NCBI GenBank assembly: GCA_034509735.1
Contig: JACGWO010000013.1
Location: 9,816,136 to 9,880,135, forward strand
Length of the DNA stretch: 64,000 bases
Direction of reading: 5' to 3'
DNA from: Sesamum alatum
Lineage: Eukaryota; Streptophyta; Magnoliopsida; Lamiales; Pedaliaceae
How positions within the stretch are numbered: the stretch's first letter is position 1; each line of letters opens with the position of its first letter. Below the pieces are notes generated by a model that made no database searches, was not told the origin of the DNA, and worked only from the letters and a program-made list of their open reading frames with translations. Positions 1-8,629 of the stretch are shown here, piece by piece. A program made the translations under genes and the position numbers.

Positions 1-1438
1 GAAAAGCTCGAGGACCTAAAGGCAGGTCTCGATAATGAAACGTACATAGATGTGATCCTTCAGTCACTCCCACCCTCCTTTGACCAATTTATCGTCAACT
101 ACAACATGAACGCACTTGAGAAGGGCATTGATGAGTTGATCAATATGTTGGTGCAATACGAGGCAACGGCTAAGAAGTCCACGCCTTCGGTATTGTTTGG
201 AGGTGCTTTAACTTCCAAGACAAAAGGAAAAGGTACCGGACGTTGGAAAAAGAAGAAAGGGAAGGGAAAAGCCGTCAAAGCAGCTACGAACACTAAGAGC
301 GTTCCCATTGCCAATGAGAGGAAAGGCAAAGGAAAGGGAAAGGTTGTCTCCAAGCAACAGTCGAAGGCATATGACATATGTATCAACTGCCGTGAGAAAG
401 GGCATTGGAGGAGAGAGTGCCCCAAACTCTTCTCGAACCAAGGTATCTATGTGATTGAGGTTAATATGGTCACTAATTCTGCCTCTTGGTAATAGATACC
501 GGCTGTGGAGCTTACATTTGCAATGACTTGCAGGTGCTGAAAAGAAGCAGAAAACTGGGTAGCGGGGACATGATCCTAAAGCTTGGGAATGGCAAGGCCA
601 TCTCGGCAGAAGCAGTAGGATCCGCCACTCTAGTGATTAGTGATAGCATTAGCATATAATTAGAGCAAGTTTATTTTGTACCTAGTATGATTAAAAACAT
701 GATTTCCATTCCATTGTTGGACAATAGTGGTTATGAGTTTAGAATCAATAAAAATTGCTTTTATTTGATGAGGTGTGGAATTGCTCATCTGCTTGGTACA
801 TTAAATAACGGGATCTATATCTTGCAACAAACGAACTTCTTTCTTAGCGCTCAACACAAACGAAAATTAGATAATAACGGGAACACACGACTGTGGCACG
901 CTAGGCTAGGTCACATATCCCAAGATAGGATGAAAAGGTTGGTAGACTCAAAGAACCTGGAGGTTGGGGACTTGAGTGATCTACCAACTTGTGAATCCTA
1001 TCTAAGAGGGAAAATAACCAAGAAGCCCTTTGTAGGACAAAGCAGGCTTGCCACAGGTCTGTTGGACTTCGTCCATACGGACGTATGTGGACTACTAAGG
1101 ATGCAGGCCCGAGGTGGGTTCTCCTACTTCATAACCTTTGCCGATGATCATTCACGGTATGGTTATGTTTACCTAATGAGGTACAAGTCTGAAGCTCTTG
1201 AGAGGTTTAAAGAATTCAGACTTGAAGTGGAGAACCAAACGAACTGCAAAATTAAAGTCCTACGGTCAGACCGAGGCGGTGAATACCTTAGTACGGAGTT
1301 CCTAGATTATCTAAAAGAACATGGTATAATATCAGAATGGACACCTCCCGGAACACCACAATTAAATGGTGTCTCTGAAGGGAGGAATCGAACTTTGTTG
1401 GACATGGTTCGGTCCATGATGAGTTTTACCAAATTACC
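1..1438 (+). pseudogene. Ty1/copia family A gag-pol fragment (gag to integrase), broken
   Basis: Retrotransposon polyprotein entering from the left edge. Seen in order: the second half of gag with a lysine/glycine-rich basic tract, a CCHC zinc knuckle (CINCREKGHWRREC, about 388-429), the protease region, the GAG-pre-integrase HHCC finger (HARLGH...CESYLRGK) and the integrase core with HTD, SDRGGEY and the last catalytic Glu (VSEGRNRT). A lost G near 489 breaks the frame just before the protease DTG motif, and the codon at 655-660 is a stop (TAA where other copies have GAA). The CESC of other copies is CESY here, so one zinc ligand is missing. The sequence stops at about 1438 within the integrase and is joined to a reverse-oriented LTR. 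It is non-functional; assignment to copia is secure from the gag-PR-IN order. Confidence 0.92.
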
Positions 1439-2115
1439 AAGTGTGTGTGGATAGTGTGTGACTGTTTAGGTTCACCATTCAGCTAGACTTGGTCGGATTC
1501 CTAGAATCCGTCCGTTACCATGGTGGCCATCTAGCAACGGTCCATGGCACTAGAGACTAGGTGAAATATTGGGGAATGAACATTTAGGTTCTAACAGTAC
1601 ACTTGTGCTTCTGTCTTCGGTCTCATCACTTAGAGTCTAGGGCACGGAAAAAGAAGGTACCCGTTTTGGACCTAAGTATCGGTCTGTCCTTACGAAACGC
1701 CGCAAGGGAAACCTTTCCCTTCTGTTCAGTTACTGTGGCCACAGATTTCAGGGACAAGACACAGAACATACATAAGACTCAACTGTCAATACCTTTTGAC
1801 AGGAGACATATCCTTTCTTGGAAACTACTGTCACTCTGTACACCCGAGCTGCACTAGACATGGCTTATGACTACTCAAGAGTATTTTGGCAATCTCTCAC
1901 CATATCTAAGATACAGACCTGATGCACAGGTGAACTCAGCAGTTCCTCAAGTCAAAGGACTTGGCCTGAACCGTTGGAACCGGGAATACACGTCATACCT
2001 TGCTGACCATGCTCAAGGTCCTCCGTAAGACGGTTCCCGCGAGTCACCTCAGTCAGCTGCTTCCTAGCATGCTGACCCACTAACACTGCTTAGACGACCT
2101 TCGTCACCCGTCGGT
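1439..2115 (-). mobile_element. Family A LTR fragment (minus)
   Basis: Matches the reverse complement of the U3 half of family A LTRs (compare 25745-26420). It includes the conserved block ending in CACTAGAGACTAGGTGA. Both ends are truncated. The left edge abuts a plus-strand integrase at about 1438, and the right edge jumps into minus-strand RT at about 2113-2118. Together with the RT-IN-gag to the right it probably represents the decayed 3' LTR of element M1, with the LTR start, RNase H and most of RT deleted. Confidence 0.85.
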
Positions 2116-4604
2116 TCCCACTGGCTTAACACCTTTCGGTGGATCTACAAGACTCCAAACTTGGTTCTCGCTCATGGAGTCCATTTCGGCTTTCATGGCC
2201 TCAAGCCATTTCCCGGAGTGGATGTCTGACATCGCTTCTCCATAAGTCTTAGGATCGTTATCCAAAAGATCGGTCGCACCTAGAAAGCCATATCTCACTG
2301 GAGGTCTGGACTCTCTAGTGGACCTACGGAGAACGGGAACGTCAGTGGTGACTGTGGGCGCTGACTGTATCGGAGCCGGTGGTTCAGGAACCGGCGCTGG
2401 CTGTTCCTGAGGCCGTCCTTCATGCCTAGCATGTTGGACCTCTCGAGGTTAGTCAGCCCTTCGGCTGTCTATCCTGAATCCTCTAAGTGAGGGTTCCGTG
2501 GCTACCTCTGATGGCTGGATTGCATCACTTGATTCCTCAAGGATCAGCTCATCAGGTTGGGATATCCTCCGGGAAGCCTTGCTCCAAGAATACTGCATTT
2601 CTTGAAACAAACACCTTTTGTTCCAAGGGGTCATAAAATTAATAACCCGCAGTTTCTTTAGGGTATCCAATGAACCTGCATAAGCTAGACTTGGATTCTA
2701 ACTTATCTCCCACTAACCTCTGGACGTATGCGGGGCTACCCCACACTTTCAAGTAGTTGTAGGACGCAGGCTTGCGTGCCATATTTCATATGGCGTTTGG
2801 GTTAATGTACTAGTAGGCGCCCAATTCAACAACTTGGCCGTCGTTTCTAGTGCATAGCCCCAAAAGGATAAGGGCAGTTTGGTGAAACTCATCATGGACC
2901 GAACCATGTCCAACAGGGTTCGATTCCTCCTTTCAGAGACACCATTTAACTGTGGTGTTCCTGGAGGTGTCCATTTTGATATTATACCATGTTCTTTTAG
3001 ATAATCTAGGAACTCCGTACTAAGGTATTCACCGCCTCGGTCTGACCGTAGGACTTTAATTTGCAGTTGGTTTGGTTCTCCACTTCAAGTCTGAATTCTT
3101 TAAACCTCTCAAGAGCTTCAGACTTGTACCTCATCAGGTAAACATAACCATACCGTAAATGATCATCGGTAAAGGTTATGAAGTAGGAGAACCCACCTCG
3201 GGCCTGCGTCCTTAGTGGCCCACATACGTCTGTATGGACCAAGTCCAACAGACCTGTGGCAAGCCTGCTTTGTCCTACAAAGGGCTTCTGGGTCATTTTT
3301 CCCTCTTAGACAAGACTCACAAGTTGATAGATCGCTCAAGTCCCCAACCTCTAGGTTCTTTGAGTCTACCAACCTTTTCATCCTATCTTGGGATATGTGA
3401 CCTAGCTTAGCGTGCCACAGTCGTGCGTTCCCGTTATTATCTAATTTCCGTTTGTGTTGTGCATTGAGGACGATATTCGTTTGTTGCAAGACATAGAGTC
3501 CGTTATGCAATGTACCAAGTAGATGAGCAATTCCACACCTCATCAAATAAAAGCAATTTTTATTGATTCTAAACTCATAACCACTACTGTCCAACAATGG
3601 AATGGAAATCATGTTTTTAATCATACTAGGTACAAAATAAACTTGCTCTAAATCTATGCTAATACTATCACTAATCACTAGAGTGGCGGATCCTACTGCT
3701 TCTGCCGAGATGGCCTTGCCATTCCCAAGCTTCAGGATCATGTCCCCGCTACCCAATTTTCTGCTTCTTTTCAACACCTGCAAGTCATTGCAAATGTGAG
3801 CTCCACATTTGTCATATGCCTTCGATTGTTTCTTGGAGACAACCTTTCCCTTTCCTTTGCCTTTCCCCTCTTTGGCAATGGGAACACTCTTAGTGTTCGT
3901 AGCTGCTTTGACGGGCTTTCCCTTCCCTCTCTTCTTCTTCCAACGTCCGGCACCCTTGCCTTTCGTTTTAGAAGTCGAAGCACCTACAAACAATACCGAA
4001 GGCGTGGACTTCTTAGTCGTAGCCTCGTATTGCACCAACATATTGATCAACTCATGAATGCCCATCTCAAGTGCGTTCATGTTGTAGTTGACGATAAATT
4101 GGTCAAAGGAGGGTGGGAGTGACTGAAGGATCCATCTATGTACGTCTCATTGTCGAGACGTGCCTTTAGGTCCTCGAGCTTTTCCACCAGGGTAAGCATT
4201 TTAACCCTGTGCTCTTGTACAGAGGATCCTTCTGTCATTTTAGTTCCAAAGAACGCCTTGGTCGCGACATACCTAGTATGCCGGTCCGGGACTGCATAGC
4301 AATCCTTAAGGCGAGCCTTAATGGAAGGGACATCGTCTAGCCTTTCATATTGCTTCTGAATCTCATTGGTCATCGAAGCAAGTACGATGCTACGTACCTT
4401 CCGGTTATCCTTATGCCAAGTCTCGAACGTCTCACGTTCTTCTGGCGTGGATCCTTCCGGTAAGGTCCTAGGGAGAGGCTCGTCCATGACGTAGCCTTGG
4501 TTCTCGTAATCAAGGACTATCCTGAGATTGCGCAACCAGTCGTTGTAGTTTGTTCCATTGAATTTGTTTGTCTCAAGAATGGTGGAAAGTGGGCTCTTAG
4601 ACAT
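2116..4604 (-). pseudogene. Family A gag-pol of element M1 (gag, IN, start of RT), broken
   Basis: Reads right to left from ATG at 4604 (MSKSPLSTILETNKFNGTNY). Gag is about 175 residues to the first break, then the basic tract, GAG-pre-integrase, integrase with HTD and SDRGGEY-like positions, the linker, and the start of RT up to GVKPVG near 2113. A deletion near 3804-3812 removes 43 codons and keeps the frame; it takes out the whole CCHC knuckle and the protease LDTG. Other breaks include frameshifts near 4125 and near 3060 and a deleted cytosine/adenine stretch near 3300. The family norm is a single gag-pol frame of about 1350 codons; here everything after the first RT residues is missing. 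Confidence 0.9.
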
Positions 4605-5469
4605 TTTAAAATCTACATTTTAGAAAACAGCGCGTGATCAGCAGAAAATAAAAGACGGTGGTTTGATAAAATAATTAAATGCATGGACTTTAGTCATTTA
4701 ATCCCCCCACTATTTATACGAAAACACGGTACTCTCAAACGTGATTTTCGGAAAATCCTTTCCAAGTGGGCTTGGGATCCACAACGATTTTTCCCATACC
4801 CCGCTTTTACGATTCACATGAAAAAGATCCTGTGGGAGGTATTCCATACCATTCTCGTTCCACGAGATTCCAAGATTATTGCCTCACCCTTTAACATGAT
4901 CCCGAGGACTCCAAGCGAATCATGTTAATTGGGCGTTAGACCCAACCCAATCGACCGAGCCACAGACCCACTGGTACCCCCACGACTCGTGAGACAGGTA
5001 GCAGCAGCCCGTTTTTCGTTCATGACATAGTGCAGCTTCCTTTAAGTACAATAACGTGCCTCGACTCGTGAGACCACGCTATTGACCCAAAGCAGCTTCC
5101 TCACTATGCCATGGATTGGAAGGCAGGGACAAACTCCTAGAGTTTATGTCCACTTTGTCTAGGGTCTAATATTTTGACATTGGTCCAACCAATGTGAGAG
5201 TAGTAAATGACCGAGATCTCAAATAAATAAATATCTACACATACATCCATAATGCGTAAATAAACCATTCATAGCAGTTATATGATAAACAAACAACCCA
5301 TTCATCCATCATCATAACCACATGCAAAATTAAAGCCTAGCACGCCCCTGTTGGATGATCACGAGCCCGAATCCTATGCGACCCACTGAGCCCGCAGTGG
5401 ATCTATGGTCAATCTATGGTTGGTCCTATACTATTACATTAATAGTAACCCAATCATCATGCTGATGGG
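4605..5469 (-). other. Leader of element M1, part 1 (gag-proximal)
   Basis: Untranslated leader between the PBS and gag of the minus-strand element M1. It contains a TATA box (TATTTATA on the plus strand, 4711-4718) about 105 bp upstream of the gag ATG and one intact palindrome CACGACTCGTG (4981-4991). The second palindrome, near 5060, has an A-to-T change. The leader is interrupted after CCTTG (5470-5474) by element P and resumes at 16232. Confidence 0.85.
4711..4718 (-). promoter_or_regulatory. Internal leader TATA box, M1
   Basis: TATAAATA on the minus strand, about 107 bp before the gag start. The same box sits at the same distance in P, N, Z and the diverged family-B gag. This is separate from the TATA box in the LTR. 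Confidence 0.5.
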
Positions 5470-6364
5470 CCTTGTGTTAGAATAGGTGACCATGTAAGCC
5501 AATTTTGGCGGGTATATGTAACCTATGTCTAGACAATTATAAGTGTTTTGATAAATCATTAATGAATAAAGAAGTGAATTTTCATTTGGCATTACTTTGT
5601 TTGTGTTCACTTGCACCTATTTTTCCATATCTGTTCACTACGCAAACAGAGCCCACGGACTGAGATTCGATTTCGGGGACTGGGACTACGCTTGGAGGTA
5701 GGTCCATGGAATCAGTCTTCCCGAATCAGTCCGGAAATCTCCAAGTCAAGGAATCCCGAAAATGGGTACTGGGATTCCATTTGAGACTTGCACTAAGCAT
5801 CTGCTGTCGTGTTTCATCGACGGGTGACGAGGATCGTCTAAGCAGTGTTAGTGGGTTAGCCTGCTAGGACGCAGCTGACTGAGGTGACTCGTGGGAACCG
5901 TCTTACGGAGGACCTTGAGTATGGTCTGCAAGGTATGACGAGTATTCCCGGTTCCAACGGTACAGGTCAAGTCCTTTGACTTGAGGAATTACTGAGTTTA
6001 CCTGTACATCAGAACTGTATCTTAGATATGGTGAGAGATTGCCAGAATTCTCTTTGGTAGTCATAAGCCATGTCTAGTGCAGTCCTGGTGTGCAAAGTGA
6101 CAGTAGTTTCCAAGAAAGGATCTGTCTCCTGTCAATAGGTTTTGACAGTTGAGTCTCATGTATGCTCTAGGTCTTGTCCCTAAAACTGTGGCCACAGTGA
6201 CTGAACAGAAGGGAAGGTTTCCCTTGCGGCGTTTAGTGAGGACAGACCGACACTTAGGTCCAAGATGGGTACCTGCGTTATCCGTGCCCTAGACACTAAG
6301 TGATGAGACCGAAGACAGAAGGACAAGCGTACTGTTAGAGCCTAAATGTTCATCCCTGAATATT

Positions 6365-6417
6365 TCACCTAGTCTCTAGTGCCATGGACCGTTGCTAGAT
6401 GGCCACCCATGGTAACG
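6365..6417 (+). promoter_or_regulatory. LTR block conserved across families A, B, C and E
   Basis: Begins CACCTAGTCTCTAGTGCCAT and ends CCCATGGTAACGG. Nearly identical copies occur in the other families at 27325-27377 (C), 53187-53239 (B) and, reversed, 36723-36776 (E), although flanking LTR sequence is diverged. It lies in U3 upstream of the TATA box. Function unknown. Confidence 0.55.
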
Positions 6418-6766
6418 GACGGATTCTAGGAATCCGACCAAGTCTAGCTGAATGGTGAACCTAAAGAGTCACACACTATCCACACACAATTAAATATTTA
6501 ATTTGGAATTAAATATTGGAGTGAAGGAATGATTAAATTAGATTTAATCGGGACCTTTATTTTTCTTGGAGAAATAATTCTTTCTATTTGATAGAAGGAA
6601 TTAAATTGATAAATTGGATTTATCAAAGGGATTTATTTAATGGGCTTAAATAATATTTATATTTATTTTAGCCTCTTGGAAATATTTAAATAGGTTTTAA
6701 ATATTTCCATTAAATTAAATTAAATCAACGGTTGAGATTAATGGGAGAGATGGATGGCTAGGATCG

Positions 6767-6816
6767 TTTTGACTAGGTCAAAACATTAGTTTGACTAGGA
6801 CTTTGACTAGGTCAAA
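6767..6816 (+). promoter_or_regulatory. W-box-like palindrome cluster in LTR U3
   Basis: Contains TTTTGACTAGGTCAAAA (6767-6783), TTTGACTAGG, and TTTGACTAGGTCAAA (6802-6816). The TTGAC core matches the W-box bound by WRKY factors, here on both strands, about 60-110 bp upstream of the LTR TATA box. Recurs in most family A LTRs (for example 15523-15572, 22280-22330, 58680-58730, and reversed 40079-40124). Confidence 0.5.
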
Positions 6817-6874
6817 ATCCTAATCAAATTAGAGTTCTTAAAAGAGGAGTTTAAAGAGGATTAAACTCCTCTTC

Positions 6875-6882
6875 TATATAAA
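6875..6882 (+). promoter_or_regulatory. LTR TATA box, element P 5' LTR
   Basis: TATATAAA in TCTATATAAACCCCTAGC, followed within 30-110 bp by CA- and CT-rich tracts. This is the usual arrangement for the U3/R promoter of a plant LTR element. The start site is inferred, not seen. Confidence 0.6.
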
Positions 6883-7343
6883 CCCCTAGCACCCTACAAT
6901 TTACATGATGATGAAACTCCAACACACACACACAACACACACACACGGTTTCTCTCTCTCTCCCCATCTCTCTCGTCCGCCCTCTCTCTCTCTCAAGAAA
7001 ATAGTTTTTCTTGATTCTTTTGTTCTTGGAACATTAGAATCTTGATGAATCAATACCATTAATTGATAATGTGTTATTGATTCATCCACTCCAAAATTAT
7101 ACACTTGTTCGTTGCTAGCACGACGTGCAAGATACGTGGGTGGATCGTGTGTCACGAATTAGAGGGTCTCAAAGACGGGATCTTGGTGCAAAACGGGGAA
7201 CAACGCGTGTAGCCGTTGAAGACGAAAACGACAACGGGTAGGTCTCGTTTTAAATTTTCGTCCCTCTTTAATTTTCAACCCTATGGCCTCCATGATTTAT
7301 TTTATGTTATACGTTCATGAGATACACCGAATGCCCGGGAAAA

Positions 7344-7366
7344 TTTCAAAGGCACACCCTTTGAAA
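7344..7366 (+). other. Covarying LTR hairpin, loop CACAC
   Basis: Perfect 9-bp stem TTTCAAAGG/CCTTTGAAA with loop CACAC, about 104 bp before the LTR end. The same position in other LTRs has a different stem sequence that still pairs (ATCAAGGG/CCCTTGAT at 28500-28520, CCCAAGGG/CCCTTGGG at 55788-55808, CTCAAGGG/CCCTTGAG in Q and N), while the loop stays C/T-ACAC. It would lie in the transcribed R/U5 part. Confidence 0.65.
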
Positions 7367-7470
7367 CGTGTTTTTTTAATTTAAAAGCATGTTTAAATTC
7401 CGTTTTAATTTTTAATTATACCGCGCTTCCGCATTCGCGCTTTTCCCGGGACGATCCACATAATCTTTCA

Positions 7471-8452
7471 CCTTGGTCTCTTTTCTCTTTCTTCACTTCA
7501 TGGAAAACTCCAAATGACCTCCCGTCTGGGCTCTCCATGTGGTCCTTTCTTCTTCTCCACCAATTACAAAAAAAGAAACCTCACTCCTAGTCTACTCTCA
7601 TTACATATTAAAAAATAGAAACCCCAGCGAAAACATGGGGGGAGTACATAAGGAGGGAGGTAGAATGCCTTATTATTCCAAGGCAACTAGAAAGAGAGAA
7701 GGAGAAAGCAGTAAAAGAGGCACACAGGCCCAACAGAAAATAAACCATACATTCGGTCTAAGGCTCGTGATCATCCATTTCCATACAACACACATAATCA
7801 CATGATCCAATCATATAATTACAATGTACCAACAACATATGATTTCCAATCATAAATATCCAAAATAATAAATGAATATGTGCATAATGTGTGAAAAAAA
7901 TAAAACGCAAATATTGGTAATAATATTTTCTCGTTTTAGGAAAACCTTTCCTCATTCTTTTAAGTAAAATAACCCCGGGATTCCAAATCCAATTTATTTT
8001 ACTGCTAAAATAATGTCTTTAGAAAAATAGGCATAATTGAACCAAAAAATGATTTTTCATAATTAATTCAAAAATAAAACTGAAAATAATTAAATAATAA
8101 AAGAAAAATACTGCTAGGGTTTTGAAACCCTAGCAGCAGCAGCCGCCGCCGCCGGCAGCGGCCCGCCGGCACGCGCACAGGGCAGCAGGCTCAGCCTGCC
8201 GCACCTGCGCGCGCGCAGGCGCTGCCTGGCCGGGCGCGCGCGCACAGGCCCCTTGCCTGCGTGCACGCGCGCCTGGCCGCGCTGGCCAGGCAATCCGGCA
8301 GGCCGTCGCACGCGCAGGCTCCCTTGCCTTGCGCGCGCGCTGGCCTGCTGGCTGTCGGTCGTGCCGTGCGCAGTGCGCGCGGGCCTGGCGGCGCTGCCCA
8401 GAGTCCGTCCGCACACGGACTCTCAGACGCCCAGCCTTGCGCGCGCCTGCCG
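7471..8452 (-). repeat. 982-bp duplicate of P's 3' flank (M1 leader sequence)
   Basis: Almost identical to 16227-17209; by eye two substitutions and one homopolymer indel. It is minus-oriented family A leader beginning with the target-site CCTTG, running through the 12-bp-arm hairpin (8111-8136) into the GC island, and ends at CCTGCCG (8446-8452). That heptamer is also present where the plus-strand leader resumes (compare 59893-59899 in Z), so the join shows microhomology. Confidence 0.85.
8111..8136 (-). other. Leader hairpin bordering GC island
   Basis: Arms CTGCTAGGGTTT and AAACCCTAGCAG are perfectly complementary with a 2-nt spacer. The arm contains AGGGTTT, one permuted plant telomere unit. 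Present at the gag-side border of every family A GC island. Confidence 0.7.
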
Positions 8453-8629
8453 ATGCGCCAGGCCGCGCAGACTGATGCCGGCCAGGCGCGCGCGCACACA
8501 GGCAGGGGCCTGCGCGCGCGCGCCCGGCAAGGCGGTGCCTGCGCGCGCTCAGAGGCGGCAGGCAGGGCCTGCTGCCCTGCGCGCCCGGCGGCCGACTGCT
8601 GTAGGCGGCGGCGGCCGGTGGCTCCTTGG
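8137..8629. repeat. GC island formed from two oppositely oriented leader halves
   Basis: Extremely GC- and CpG-rich (runs of GCGCGC, GCCGCC), in sharp contrast to the AT-rich leader on both sides. Left part to 8452 is minus oriented, right part plus oriented; hairpins at 8111-8136 and 8630-8649 border it. Long open frames on both strands here are a by-product of stop-poor GC sequence and are not called as genes. Confidence 0.75.

Larger units (their letters stand above)
5475..7470 (+). repeat. 5' LTR of element P
   Basis: Starts TGTTAGAATAGGTGACC and ends CATAATCTTTCA. In order it shows the block conserved across families (6365-6417), paired TTGACTAGGTCAA palindromes (6767-6816), a TATA box (6875-6882), CA and CT tracts (about 6920-6995) typical of a start region, and the covarying hairpin (7344-7366). 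The downstream neighbour is CCTTG plus M1 leader instead of a PBS. Confidence 0.93.

Noticed and set aside
1603..1857. Recurring 80-100 codon frames antisense in the LTRs (also 17816-18082, 25910-26164, 40576-40881, 47552-47806, 50681-50977).
   Set aside because: They recur because the LTR recurs. Single-base indels shift the reading frame between copies, and no start context or domain is visible.
4683..4928. Antisense frames over the leader (also 61233-61514, 45629-45817).
   Set aside because: Opposite strand to the element, broken in other copies, no recognisable domain.
5475..7470. Reading 5475-7470 as an independent solo LTR with CCTTG duplications.
   Set aside because: The downstream LTR at 14231-16226 also ends at CCTTG and the intervening gag-pol is plus oriented with a polypurine tract next to it, so one full-length element with a converted leader start explains more.
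8111..8136. Interstitial telomere repeat.
   Set aside because: Only one telomere-like unit per arm; no tandem TTTAGGG array.
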